From Asanoa ishikariensis (GTDB taxonomy: Bacteria > Actinomycetota > Actinomycetes > Mycobacteriales > Micromonosporaceae), in assembly GCF_900107455.1 (NCBI RefSeq), contig NZ_FNQB01000006.1, positions 62,001-126,000 on the forward strand: DNA of 64,000 nt. The letters are read 5' to 3'. The notes below the pieces were generated by a model that was not told the DNA's origin, searched no databases, and was given only the letters and a program-made list of their open reading frames with translations. Shown one piece after another: positions 1 through 8,491 of the stretch. Positions within the stretch are counted from its first letter, which is position 1, and each line of letters opens with the position of its first letter. The position numbers were made by a program, and so were the translations under genes.

Positions 1-160
1 TACGCAGCGTGGTGGTCTTGCCGGAGCCGTTAGGGCCCAGAAAGCCGTGCACCTCGCCCGACTCGACGACCATGTCGAAACCGTCGAGCGCCTTGCGGGC
101 CCCCCGGCGTCTGCTGCGGTAGGTCTTCTCCAGACCCGATATCTCCAGTACGGCCGGCAC
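1..160 (-). CDS. ABC transporter ATP-binding protein (N-terminal fragment)
   Basis: This is the first 53 codons of an ABC ATPase running off the left edge of the window. It starts at a GTG with GGGAG five bases upstream. The translated fragment has the typical strand before the P-loop and a complete Walker A motif (GPNGSGKTT) at about residues 44-52, which is where it sits in exporter-type ATPases of the DrrA/CcmA class. The [13 protein letters not shown] form is usual for drug or lipid ABC-2 exporters rather than sugar importers. The signature motif and Walker B lie outside the window, so the substrate cannot be named. Confidence 0.85.
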   Translation of the reverse strand, partial: MPAVLEISGLEKTYRSRRRGARKALDGFDMVVESGEVHGFLGPNGSGKTTTLR

Positions 161-229
161 GTGCGCTCCCCGTCTCCCGCGGTCGGATCGCGCACACAGT
201 ACTGGGTATGTAGATATTCGGATAGACCG

Positions 230-1015
230 CTATGCGTTGATCACCCGCACGCCTACGGCCCGGAACTGCTCGATCGCTTCCGGTGTCGCTCCGGAGTCGG
301 TGATCAGGGTGTCGACCCGGTCGATAGGGCAGATCCGGGCGAACGCGTGACCGCCCAACTTGGACGAGTCAGCGATGATCACGACGCGCCGCGCCCGGGC
401 GACCATCAACGCGTTCATCGACGCCTCGCCCTCGTGGTGCGCCGCCGCACCCAGGGTCACGTCGATGGCGTTGACGCCGAGCAGCGCCACGTCGAGGGTC
501 ACCTCACGCAACAGCGCGCTGCCCAACGGGCCGACGAGCTCGAACGACTGGGGCCGGACCACGCCGCCGGCCACCACGATCTTCATCCGCGACCGGACGA
601 GCAGCTCGTTGGCGATGTTGAGCGCGTTGGTGACCACGGTGAGCTGGGCACCGTCGGCGCTCGAGTTGAGGTCGGGGCGCACCGCCAGCGCGCGGGCGAC
701 CTCGGTGGTCGTGGTGCCGCCGTTGAGCCCGACCACCATGCCGGGCTCGACCAGGGCCGCCGCGGCCGCGCCGATGCGCTGCTTCTCCGCGGAGTGCTTG
801 GCCGTCTTGTAGCGCAGCGGCAAATCGTAGGAGACCCCGTTCGCCACGGCCCCACCCCGCGTACGGGTGATCATCTGCTGCTGGCCGAGCTGGTCGAAGT
901 CGCGCCGGATGGTCGCCTGCGAGACGTTGAGGCGCTGCGCGGCGTCTTCCACGCTCACCCGGCCGCTCTCGGTCAGCAGCTCGAGCAGGGCGTTCCAACG
1001 CGCGTACCGGTCCAC
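230..1015 (-). CDS. DeoR/GlpR-family transcriptional repressor
   Basis: This 261-residue regulator has an N-terminal DeoR helix-turn-helix (about residues 5-57, with the SQATIRRDF recognition-helix signature) and a DeoRC sugar-phosphate sensor domain. The NGGTTT loop at about 98-103 binds phosphosugars in this family. The GTG at 1015 was chosen because CAGGGGG lies five bases upstream and the protein then begins directly at the HTH; the longer open frame upstream has no family similarity. It is divergent from the SIS-ROK-nagA operon, so it probably represses that operon and itself, with an amino-sugar phosphate as inducer. That target is inferred from position. Confidence 0.9.
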   Translation of the reverse strand: MDRYARWNALLELLTESGRVSVEDAAQRLNVSQATIRRDFDQLGQQQMITRTRGGAVANGVSYDLPLRYKTAKHSAEKQRIGAAAAALVEPGMVVGLNGGTTTTEVARALAVRPDLNSSADGAQLTVVTNALNIANELLVRSRMKIVVAGGVVRPQSFELVGPLGSALLREVTLDVALLGVNAIDVTLGAAAHHEGEASMNALMVARARRVVIIADSSKLGGHAFARICPIDRVDTLITDSGATPEAIEQFRAVGVRVINA

Positions 1016-1051
1016 ATCGACCCCCTGGCACGGACCCTGTAATTGCGTGCA

Positions 1052-1104
1052 CACTAGTGCGCGAAACGGCCGGCAAGCAACGTCTTGGATGCGCACTCGT
1101 GCGC
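1052..1104. promoter_or_regulatory. Paired palindromes in the divergent DeoR/amino-sugar promoter
   Basis: Two related palindromes lie between the divergent genes: CACTAGTG at 1052-1059 and GCGCAC-TC-GTGCGC at 1091-1104, about 40 bp centre to centre. DeoR-family repressors commonly bind repeated sites in such intergenic regions, so these are candidate operators. No experimental link is available from the sequence. Confidence 0.4.
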
Positions 1105-1203
1105 GATCCGCGCACGCTTGCCGCACGATACGTTCTCCTGCACAATAACGCGCGGAAACAGCGAGTATCGAACTGATTCGCGCAAGCTCCGTGGGGGTGC
1201 TCT

Positions 1204-2085
1204 GTGACGCATGTCGAGGCGGAGATCGCCACCCAGCCGGCCGCCTGGGTCCGCGCGGCGTCGCTCGACCTCGGGCCACTGCCGCGCCGCGGCCAGCGGG
1301 TCGCCGTCGTCGGTTGTGGCACGAGCTGGTTCATGGCGATGGCGTACGCCGCCCGGCGCGAAAGCCTCGGCCAGGGCGAGACCGACGCGTTCCAGGCGTC
1401 GGAGTTCCCACGCGGCCGCGACTACGACCTGGTCGTGGCGATCACCCGGTCGGGCACCACCACGGAGGCTGTCGACCTGTTGGCCGGTCTGTCCGGTCCG
1501 TCCCTAGCCATCGTCGGCGACCCGGCCGGCCCCGCCGCCGCCGCGGCCCGCACAGCGATCACGCTGCCGTTCGCCGACGAGCGGTCGGTCGTGCAGACCC
1601 GGTTCGCCACCACCGCCCTGGCCCTGCTCCGGGCCGGCCTCGGTGAAGACGTCGCCGCGCTGGCCGAGCACGCGCGCCAGGCGCTGCACGCGCCGCTCCC
1701 CCTCGACCCGGCCACCGTCGAGCAGGTGACCTTCGTCGGTCAGGGCTGGACGGTCGGGCTCGCCCAGGAGGCGGCCCTCAAGAGCCGGGAGGCGGCGGCC
1801 TTCTGGACCGAGGCGTACCCGGCGATGGACTATCGGCACGGCCCGATCACGATCGCGGCGCCCGGCCGCGCGGTCTGGTCGTTCGGCCCGCCCCCGCCGG
1901 GCCTGGTCGACGAGGTCACCGCGACCGGGGCGCGTTTTGTGGGTGACGACGGTGGTGCCACGCTTGACCCGATGGCCCAACTGATCCTGGCGCAGCGGTT
2001 CGCGGTGGCGCTGGCGCAGCACCGCGGACTCGACCCCGACGCGCCGCGCAACCTGACCCGCGCCGTCGTGCTGGACCAGCCATGA
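1204..2085 (+). CDS. SIS-domain sugar isomerase/deaminase (AgaS/GlmS-isomerase-like)
   Basis: This 293-residue cytosolic protein has two SIS (sugar isomerase) lobes. The first holds CGTS (about 38-41) and SGTTTE (83-88), the phosphosugar-binding loop. The second has ALKSREAA followed by an acidic helix and RHGP at about 211-214, matching the isomerase half of GlmS and the AgaS deaminases. There is no glutaminase domain, so it is not a glucosamine-6-phosphate synthase. It heads an operon with a ROK kinase and NagA, so it probably converts an amino-sugar 6-phosphate to a ketose phosphate plus ammonia, replacing NagB. The GTG start has GGGGG six bases upstream. Its stop overlaps the next start. 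Confidence 0.8.
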   Translation: MTHVEAEIATQPAAWVRAASLDLGPLPRRGQRVAVVGCGTSWFMAMAYAARRESLGQGETDAFQASEFPRGRDYDLVVAITRSGTTTEAVDLLAGLSGPSLAIVGDPAGPAAAAARTAITLPFADERSVVQTRFATTALALLRAGLGEDVAALAEHARQALHAPLPLDPATVEQVTFVGQGWTVGLAQEAALKSREAAAFWTEAYPAMDYRHGPITIAAPGRAVWSFGPPPPGLVDEVTATGARFVGDDGGATLDPMAQLILAQRFAVALAQHRGLDPDAPRNLTRAVVLDQP

Positions 2086-3008
2086 CCGGCCCCGACGAGG
2101 TGGTCGTGGCGCTCGACGTGGGCGGCACGGTGATGAAGTGCGGCCTGGTCACCAGTGCGGGATTGCTGCGGCACGCCGAACGGCACCCGACCAACGCCGC
2201 CGCCGGTGGCGCCGCGGTCGCCGAGACGATCCTCGACGTGGCCGCCGGACTGGCCGACACCGCGCGGGCCAACGGGCTCACCCCGGTGGCCGCCGGCCTC
2301 GCGGTGCCCGGCGTGGTCGACGAGGAGCGCGGCGTCGCGGTCTGGGCGGCCAACGTGGGCTTCCGAGACCTACCGCTGCGAGACCTGGTGGCCGACCGCC
2401 TCGGCCTGCCCACGGCGCTGGGCCACGACGTGCGGGCGGGCGGGGTCGCCGAAGCCCGGCTGGGCGCCGGCACCGGCGAGCGCCACGTGCTGTTCGTGGC
2501 GATCGGCACCGGCATCGCCGCCGCGCACGTGGTCGACGGCCGGGCGTTCGCCGGAGCACACGGCGCGGCCGGCGAGGTCGGGCACGTCATCGTGCGGCCC
2601 GGTGGCGCACCGTGCGGTTGCGGCGCGCGCGGCTGCATGGAGGCGGAGTCCTCGGCGTCCGCGCTGGCCCGCCGCTACACCGAGCTGGCCGGAGCGCCAC
2701 TGTCGGCAGCCGAGGTGGCGGCCGCGGCCGCCGGCGGCGACCCGCTCGCGGTCCGCGCCTGGGACGAGGTGGTCGCCGCGCTGGCCGACGGTCTGACGAT
2801 CGCCCAGACCCTGTTCGACCCGGCGGTCATCGTCATCGGTGGCGGCCTGGCCGAGGCGGGCGCGCAGTTGCTCGACCCGTTGGGCGCGGGCCTGCGGGCA
2901 CGGTTGACGTTCCAGCGCGAACCGGCGCTGGTGCGAGCGGCACTCGGCGACGCGGCGGGTTGCCTCGGCGCCGGCCTGCTCGGCGGGGACGCACTGGAGG
3001 CGGCGTGA
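2082..3008 (+). CDS. ROK-family sugar kinase
   Basis: This 308-residue kinase has the ATP-binding DVGGT motif at about 12-16 and the ROK core: E165/H168 in GAAGEVGH, and the zinc-binding CGCG...GC cluster at 178-185. The length is normal for glucokinase or N-acetyl-D-glucosamine kinase of the ROK family. Lying between a SIS isomerase and NagA, it most likely phosphorylates N-acetylglucosamine or a related amino sugar at O-6, feeding NagA. The ATG overlaps the SIS stop (ATGA), indicating translational coupling. Plain glucokinase activity cannot be excluded from sequence alone. Confidence 0.88.
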   Translation: MTGPDEVVVALDVGGTVMKCGLVTSAGLLRHAERHPTNAAAGGAAVAETILDVAAGLADTARANGLTPVAAGLAVPGVVDEERGVAVWAANVGFRDLPLRDLVADRLGLPTALGHDVRAGGVAEARLGAGTGERHVLFVAIGTGIAAAHVVDGRAFAGAHGAAGEVGHVIVRPGGAPCGCGARGCMEAESSASALARRYTELAGAPLSAAEVAAAAAGGDPLAVRAWDEVVAALADGLTIAQTLFDPAVIVIGGGLAEAGAQLLDPLGAGLRARLTFQREPALVRAALGDAAGCLGAGLLGGDALEAA

Positions 3009-4102
3009 GGATCGACGGACGGGTGGTGACGCCGAGCGGCGTCGTGACGGGCTCCGTGGAGGTGACCGGCAGATCGATCGGCGCGGTCACTCCGGGCGAC
3101 GTCGATGATCCACAGTGGATCGTGCCCGGCTTCGTCGACATCCACAACCACGGCGGCGGTGGCGACACGTTCACCACGGGCGACCCGGACGCCGCCCTGC
3201 GCGCGGCCGCGTTCCACCTGCGGCACGGCACCACGACCCTGTTCGCCAGCCTGGTCAGCTCACCGTTCCCGCTGATGCGCTCGGCCACGGCGGCGTTCGC
3301 GCCACTGGTCGACGCCGGGGTGCTGGCCGGCATCCACTTCGAGGGCCCATACCTGTCGGCGGTCCGCTGCGGCGCGCAGAACCCCTCGTACCTGCGCGAT
3401 CCCTCGGTCTCCGAGCTGGCTGAGCTGATCACGCTGGGCCGCGGCGCGGTCCGGATGGTCACTGTCGCACCTGAGCTGCCGGGCGCGGTCGAGGCGATCC
3501 GGATGCTGGTCTCGCACGGCGTGGTCGCGGCCGTCGGGCACACCGACGCGTCCTACACGGAGACGCTGGCCGCGGTCGAGGCCGGCGCCAGCGTCGGCAC
3601 GCACGTGTTCAACGGGATGCGCCCGCCGCACCACCGCGAGCCCGGCCCGGTCTTCGCCCTGCTGGGCGCGCCGAGCGTGGTCTGCGAGCTGGTCGCCGAC
3701 GGCGTGCACCTGCACGACGGCACCCTGTCGTTCGCGGCCTCGGTGACCGGAGCCGACCGGGCCGCCCTGGTCACCGACGCGATGGCGGCCGCCGGCATGC
3801 CCGACGGCGCGTACGAGCTCGGCGGCCAGGAGGTCACGGTCAGCGACCGGGTGGCCCGTCTGGCCAGCGACGGCGCGATCGCGGGCAGCACCCTGACCAT
3901 GGACGCCGCGGTGCGCCAGGCGGTCGGCGCCGGCATCCCGATCGTCGACGCCTGCCGGATGGCCGCGACCACCCCGGCCCGCGCGATCGGCCTCGGCGAC
4001 ACGGTCGGCGCCCTCCAACCGGGCTGGCGTGCGGACCTGGCCATCCTGGACACGGACCTACGCGTGGTGCGGGTCATGCGCGCGGGCTCCTGGGTCAGCT
4101 GA
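3005..4102 (+). CDS. nagA: N-acetylglucosamine-6-phosphate deacetylase
   Basis: This 365-residue amidohydrolase removes the acetyl group from GlcNAc-6-phosphate. The TIM-barrel metal site is visible: the HNH strand-1 motif at about 47-49 after PGFVD, the HFEGP loop, AVGHTDA, the THVFNGM loop and catalytic Asp in VTDAMAAAG. The C-terminal strand (DLAILD) is typical of the composite beta-sandwich. The start is a GTG overlapping the kinase stop (GTGA), so the three genes form a coupled operon: kinase, deacetylase, SIS deaminase/isomerase. The earlier part of the open frame is a shadow of the kinase gene. Confidence 0.93.
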   Translation: MRIDGRVVTPSGVVTGSVEVTGRSIGAVTPGDVDDPQWIVPGFVDIHNHGGGGDTFTTGDPDAALRAAAFHLRHGTTTLFASLVSSPFPLMRSATAAFAPLVDAGVLAGIHFEGPYLSAVRCGAQNPSYLRDPSVSELAELITLGRGAVRMVTVAPELPGAVEAIRMLVSHGVVAAVGHTDASYTETLAAVEAGASVGTHVFNGMRPPHHREPGPVFALLGAPSVVCELVADGVHLHDGTLSFAASVTGADRAALVTDAMAAAGMPDGAYELGGQEVTVSDRVARLASDGAIAGSTLTMDAAVRQAVGAGIPIVDACRMAATTPARAIGLGDTVGALQPGWRADLAILDTDLRVVRVMRAGSWVS

Positions 4103-4149
4103 AGGCCGTTTGCCCACCCCGGGTGGCACCGGTCCGCGATGATGCCTAG

Positions 4150-4362
4150 GTGACCGCAAGGCGGCGTTTGTTGACCTTCATGTTCTGCAGCGCCATCGCC
4201 GGTGCCCTGCTGCTGGCGACGGTGGTCTTCAGTCTGCGCGACCAGAACGCGGCGAGCTGGCTGACCGGCGGGGCGAGCCTGCTCGTCTGGGCCGCCGGGC
4301 TGGTCACGGTCTGGCCGGTCCTACGCGCCATCCGCACCGGCGCCGAACGCGATGGAACCTAG
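4150..4362 (+). CDS. Small two-helix membrane protein
   Basis: This 70-residue protein has a basic N-terminus (TARRR), a hydrophobic helix at about 7-27, a short polar link (LRDQN) and a second helix at about 36-57, ending in a charged tail. The topology predicts a small inner-membrane hairpin with both ends in the cytoplasm. No catalytic motif is seen and I do not recognise the family. It starts at a GTG after GATGAT-GCCTAG, a possible leaderless arrangement. Its TAG stop shares the palindrome CTAG with the stop of the convergent TIR-STAND gene. Confidence 0.6.
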   Translation: MTARRRLLTFMFCSAIAGALLLATVVFSLRDQNAASWLTGGASLLVWAAGLVTVWPVLRAIRTGAERDGT

Positions 4363-7181
4363 GCCTGCGGCGCTGCTTCATGCTCCCGGACCGACCGTGC
4401 CAGCTGTCGCGCCTGTCCTGGCTTTCCGGTGATCCGGAGCAGTTTGACCAGCTCCCGCGCGGTCGCAAGAGTGTCAGGGTGGTGGTCACCGAGTACCTGG
4501 CGGCGACGATCATAAGTCTGGCGACCCAGGCGCACCGCGTCGCCGTAGCGGCCCAGACTGCCGAGGGCGGCCACATGATTCTGCGCCGACTTGAGCGTGA
4601 GCGGGTGGTCGTCGCCGAGCACGCGGCGGCGGCGTTCGTGTGAGTCTCCGCTCAGGCGGAAAGCCTCGTCGCGGCGGCCCAGGTCGTGGAGCATCGCCGC
4701 GAGGTTGCTGGCTGCCAGAAGTGTGTAGGGATGGTCGTCGCCGAGCGCGCGCTGGCACCGTTCGTAGGCGTCCCGGCTCAGACGCAGGGCCTCATCACGC
4801 TGACCCAAGTGGTAGAGGGCGACCGCGAGGTTGTTGGCGGCGCTGAGCGTGTCGCTGTGATTGTCCCCGAGTACGCGTTGACAGCGTTCATACCCGTCTC
4901 TGCCTATGCGCACGGCGTCATCGTGACGGTCGACGCGGTTGAGTGCACCCGCGAGGTTGGTGGCCGCGGTGAGCGTCTGGTAATGGTCGGCGCCGAAGAC
5001 GCGCTGGCACCGCTCGAGGGCATCCTGACTCAGGGGTAGAGCTTCGTCGTGGCTGCCCAGGTCACTGAGGACCGCAGCCAGGTTGCTCAGCGAGTTGAGG
5101 GTGTCGCGGTGATCGTCGCCCAGGAGGCGCCGACGTCGTTCGTAGACGTCTCGGTCAAGACGCAGTGCCTCGTCATAGCGGCCTAGATAGTCAAGGCAGA
5201 CGGCGAGGTCGCTGGCCGAGATCAGGGTATCGACATGATCGTCGCCGAATGCGCGGCGCCGGCGGTCATATATCTCTTCGTTGAGGCGGTACGCATCCGC
5301 GTAACGTCCCATCGACGTGTAAGCGATCGCCAGGTTCGTGCCGACGAACAGCGTTTGCGAATCATCAGGGCCAAGGCGCTGTTGCCACTCGCTGTACAGG
5401 TGGGCGCAGAATGCGTGCGCTGCCTCGACGTCTCCGTGCGCGATCAGATACGAGCTGGCATCGCAGGTGAGCTGCCGAAGCTCGTGATGAGTGCTCGTCG
5501 ACGGGTCCAGTGCCGTCAGGTGGGGTATGAGTTGAGCCCACCTCGGCCAGCGCGCCGGGTCGCGGCCATCGTCCATGGGTGAAGCGGCCAGGACTGTCTC
5601 GGCCTGGAGGCGCAGTGCGGGCTGGTCGACCTCGCCTGCGCTGTCCCGGAGGATGGCCTGGGTGAGCCGGTGCAGTTGAAGCGTGCCCTCGTCGAGGCGG
5701 GCGAGGCCGTACGCGCCGATCCGCCGCATCGTATGGCCGAAGGCCATGGGCATGGTCACCAGCTCGGCAAGCGGCTTCCCGAGCGCCGCGGGTGCCGCGG
5801 TGAACAGGTCGGTCGGGATCGGCTCCGGACCGAGTTGCGCGCACAGGCGCAAAAGCTGGACAGCGGCCTCGTCCTCGCTTGCCAGTCGCTGCACTGTGGT
5901 TTGGACGACTGCGGCCAGCGGGGCTGGATAGTTGTCGGGTGCTCCCTCCGCCAGAATCAACGACGTTTGCTTGTCGAGCATCGCGAGATAGTCGGCGACG
6001 AGCATGCCGGTCTCGCCGAGCACCTGGGCTGCCTGCGCTACCGCCAGTGGCAGGTCACCTACTCGGTGAGCGAGTTCGTCGGCGCGGTCGTGAGCGATGT
6101 TCGGCAAGCTGCGGCGCAGCAACGCGAGCGACTCGAGCCGCGCGAACTCCGGCAGCGGCAGTGGATCGGCGAGCTGGTTCCAGCCCGGATCGCGCGAAGT
6201 GATCAACACGTGCCCGGTTCCTTGCGGCAGCCACCGATGAAGGCCCTCTCGGCGCGGGGCGTTGTCGAAGATGAGCAGCCAGCCGGTCGCGCGGCGCAGC
6301 CGCTGCAGCACAAGCGCGCTCGCATCGGCCGTAGGTGCGTCGACCGAGACCCACCCGGCCTCGATGCCGAGGGCGATGAACATGTCCCCGATCAGCGTGG
6401 CCTGCTCGGCGTCGATCCACCACACCATGTCGTAGGAGCCCGCGAAACGGTGCGCGTACTCAATCGCCAACGTGGTCTTGCCTACTCCACCCATTCCATG
6501 CATCGCTTGAACTACCGAGCCGCGTCCGCCGACGAACTTTTCGCGCACCGTGGCCAACAGGCCGTCCCGGCCCGTGAACAGTGGGCTGCGCTGAGGCACG
6601 TTCCACACCGGTGGCTGGACCCCGGGCAGTCGTGGCGGCGATTCGCGCAGCGGCGTCTGCTTGGCGGTGCCGGGGAACTCAGGCTGACCCCGCGCATCGC
6701 GCTTGCCGCCGACGGCCTCCAGCAAGCTCCTGCGGGCCTGCTCCTCGTCCAGCCCGTAGACGTCTCGATAGGCCAACGGCGCGAGCAGCCTCGGCGGCGT
6801 CACCTCGCTGATCCTCAACGGCACAAGATGTGGACGTTCCTCGGGACGCTCCGCCATCAGGGCGGTCCACTCGTCGGAGGTGAAGCGGTTCGGGTCGAAG
6901 TAGGCGGGCGACCACAACATGAGGATCCGCCCGGCACGTTCGAGGGCATCATTCATCCGGAGCGCCACGTTGTCGCCCGTCTGCCAATGCCACACATCCA
7001 GTTCGACCGAGTAGCCGGCGTCCTGCAACTGCCATGCCGCCCACTCCGCCCACGGCCGATCCGGCCCGGCGTAGGAGACGAACACGTCCACGACCCCACG
7101 GGAGCGCTTGCCCCGGCCGCGAGCTTGATCACTCCTGCCGAACTGCTCCTTGTCGCCGGTGCGCTTACGGCCGCCGCTCAT
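4359..7181 (-). CDS. TIR / NB-ARC / tetratricopeptide STAND protein (FxsT-like)
   Basis: This 940-residue protein has three modules. Residues 32-150 are a TIR domain (VFVSYAGPD start; E104 in TSDEW sits where the NADase Glu lies in active TIRs). Residues 195-400 form an NB-ARC STAND NTPase: Walker A GMGGVGKTT at 229-237, Walker B LLIFDN at 302-307, sensor LITSR at 326-330, and GDLPLA replacing the usual GLPLA. Residues 625-918 are seven 42-residue TPR units of the HPxTL type. The order matches FxsT of FxSxx-COOH peptide systems and also bacterial TIR-STAND antiphage sensors. No FxsA peptide or radical-SAM FxsB gene lies nearby. ATG at 7181 has only a weak RBS. Ligand sensing by the TPRs and NAD+ cleavage by the TIR are inferred. 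Confidence 0.85.
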   Translation of the reverse strand: MSGGRKRTGDKEQFGRSDQARGRGKRSRGVVDVFVSYAGPDRPWAEWAAWQLQDAGYSVELDVWHWQTGDNVALRMNDALERAGRILMLWSPAYFDPNRFTSDEWTALMAERPEERPHLVPLRISEVTPPRLLAPLAYRDVYGLDEEQARRSLLEAVGGKRDARGQPEFPGTAKQTPLRESPPRLPGVQPPVWNVPQRSPLFTGRDGLLATVREKFVGGRGSVVQAMHGMGGVGKTTLAIEYAHRFAGSYDMVWWIDAEQATLIGDMFIALGIEAGWVSVDAPTADASALVLQRLRRATGWLLIFDNAPRREGLHRWLPQGTGHVLITSRDPGWNQLADPLPLPEFARLESLALLRRSLPNIAHDRADELAHRVGDLPLAVAQAAQVLGETGMLVADYLAMLDKQTSLILAEGAPDNYPAPLAAVVQTTVQRLASEDEAAVQLLRLCAQLGPEPIPTDLFTAAPAALGKPLAELVTMPMAFGHTMRRIGAYGLARLDEGTLQLHRLTQAILRDSAGEVDQPALRLQAETVLAASPMDDGRDPARWPRWAQLIPHLTALDPSTSTHHELRQLTCDASSYLIAHGDVEAAHAFCAHLYSEWQQRLGPDDSQTLFVGTNLAIAYTSMGRYADAYRLNEEIYDRRRRAFGDDHVDTLISASDLAVCLDYLGRYDEALRLDRDVYERRRRLLGDDHRDTLNSLSNLAAVLSDLGSHDEALPLSQDALERCQRVFGADHYQTLTAATNLAGALNRVDRHDDAVRIGRDGYERCQRVLGDNHSDTLSAANNLAVALYHLGQRDEALRLSRDAYERCQRALGDDHPYTLLAASNLAAMLHDLGRRDEAFRLSGDSHERRRRVLGDDHPLTLKSAQNHVAALGSLGRYGDAVRLGRQTYDRRRQVLGDHHPDTLATARELVKLLRITGKPGQARQLARSVREHEAAPQA
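4428..5309 (-). repeat. Seven 126-bp tandem repeats encoding TPR units
   Basis: The 3' part of the TIR-STAND gene consists of seven in-frame 126-bp units, each coding 42 residues built on a pattern of G-R-x-D-E-A, a run of basic residues, then G-D-D-H-x-x-T-L and N-L-A. The units are diverged but without indels. They encode TPR_10/TPR_12-type helix pairs. It is protein repeat DNA, not a CRISPR or satellite. Confidence 0.85.
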
Positions 7182-7246
7182 TCAAAAAGGTCTACTCGGT
7201 CGTGTTGAGCGAGTACATCGTCCTAACTGTCCTTTTCGCGACACCG

Positions 7247-8491
7247 TTACGTCGAGCGACGGCTCCGACGGACCGCGTAGCCGAGGGCTCCGACGACCAG
7301 GATCGCGGCGCCGGCCAGCAGGCCTCGGGTCGGGACCGTCGCGGCCAGGACCAGGCAGCCGGCCAGGCCCAGCGCGGCCAGCAGCCGTGGGAAGAGGCGA
7401 TCGCGCAGGGTCAGGGCCGACGCGTTGGCGATCGCGTAATAGACCAGGACCAGGCAGCTCGACGCCGCGATCGCGGCCGTCAGGCCGCCCAGCAGGACCA
7501 GGACGATGACCACCGAAGCGACCACTAGCTCCGCAACGTGTGGCACCTGCGTCGACGGGTGCACCGAGGCGAGCGCGGCGGGGAGGTCGCGGCGGCGGCC
7601 CATCGCCAGCGCCGTGCGGCCCACCCCGGCCAGCAGCGCGACCAGCACACCGAGGACCGCCACCACCGCACCCGCTCGGACCGCTGAGGCCAGGCCCGGC
7701 GAGCCCGCCACCGAGGCCACCGACGCCAGCGGCGCCGTCGACTCAGCCAGGCGGGTCGGGCCCAGGACCGCCAGCGCGATCACGGCCAGCGCGAAATAGA
7801 TCACCAGCACGATGCCCAGGGCCAGTGGGATCGCCCGCGGGATGGTGCGCGCCGGGTCGCGGACCTCCTCACCCAGCGTCGCGATCCGGGCGTAGCCGGC
7901 GAAGGCGAAGAACAGCAGCCCCGCGGCGGCCAGTACGCCCCGGGCGGACGGCGCCGGGCCGAGCGACAGCGACGGCGTGCTCGCCACCCCGGTCACTGCC
8001 ACCGTGGCCAGGACCAGCAGCGTCACCGACACGAGGACGAGCGTCACCCGGGCCGTCTTGGCGATGCCGCGCAGGTTCAGGGCGGTCACCGCGACCACCG
8101 CCAGCACCGCGACCACGCGGGGATGCGCCGGCCAGGCGTACGCGCCGATCGCCAGGGCCATCGCCGCGCAGCTCGCCGTCTTGCCGCAGACGAACGCCCA
8201 GCCCGCCAGGAAACCGGGGAACGCGCCCAACCGTTCCCGGCCGTAGACGTAGGCGCCACCCGACTCCGGATAGCGCGCGGCCAGCCGGGCCGAGCTCGTG
8301 GCGTTGCAGAAGGCGACGAAGCCCGCCACGCCCAGCGCGACCAGGAGCCCGACTCCGCCGGCCGCGGCGGCGGCCGGCGCGAAGACCACGAAGACCCCGG
8401 CGCCCAGCATCGAGCCGAGGCCGACCACGACCGCGTCGCGTAGGCCCAGCCGGCGGGCGAGGGCTAGGGCTGGCGGTCGGGTAGCTGCCAT
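7247..8491 (-). CDS. APC-family amino acid permease
   Basis: This 414-residue membrane protein has about 11-12 hydrophobic helices and the conserved APC N-terminus: LGLRDAVVVGLGSMLGAG, the substrate-binding GSMLGAG break of helix 1. Later signatures include ARYPESGGAY and FFAFAGYARIATLGEE, both typical of amino acid/polyamine/organocation transporters. The ATG at 8491 begins just before helix 1; the longer frame upstream is a shadow of the PAP2 gene, with which the true start overlaps by 28 bp. The substrate is probably an amino acid or amine, taken up with protons, but cannot be specified. Confidence 0.88.
   Translation of the reverse strand: MAATRPPALALARRLGLRDAVVVGLGSMLGAGVFVVFAPAAAAAGGVGLLVALGVAGFVAFCNATSSARLAARYPESGGAYVYGRERLGAFPGFLAGWAFVCGKTASCAAMALAIGAYAWPAHPRVVAVLAVVAVTALNLRGIAKTARVTLVLVSVTLLVLATVAVTGVASTPSLSLGPAPSARGVLAAAGLLFFAFAGYARIATLGEEVRDPARTIPRAIPLALGIVLVIYFALAVIALAVLGPTRLAESTAPLASVASVAGSPGLASAVRAGAVVAVLGVLVALLAGVGRTALAMGRRRDLPAALASVHPSTQVPHVAELVVASVVIVLVLLGGLTAAIAASSCLVLVYYAIANASALTLRDRLFPRLLAALGLAGCLVLAATVPTRGLLAGAAILVVGALGYAVRRSRRST

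Noticed and set aside
47-1042. A 331-codon plus-strand frame over the DeoR gene
   Set aside because: It is a GC-rich shadow of the minus-strand DeoR gene; its translation is arginine/histidine-rich without family motifs.
4380-5039. Periodic 126-bp repeats as a CRISPR array
   Set aside because: Units abut without spacers and code 42-residue TPRs in frame.
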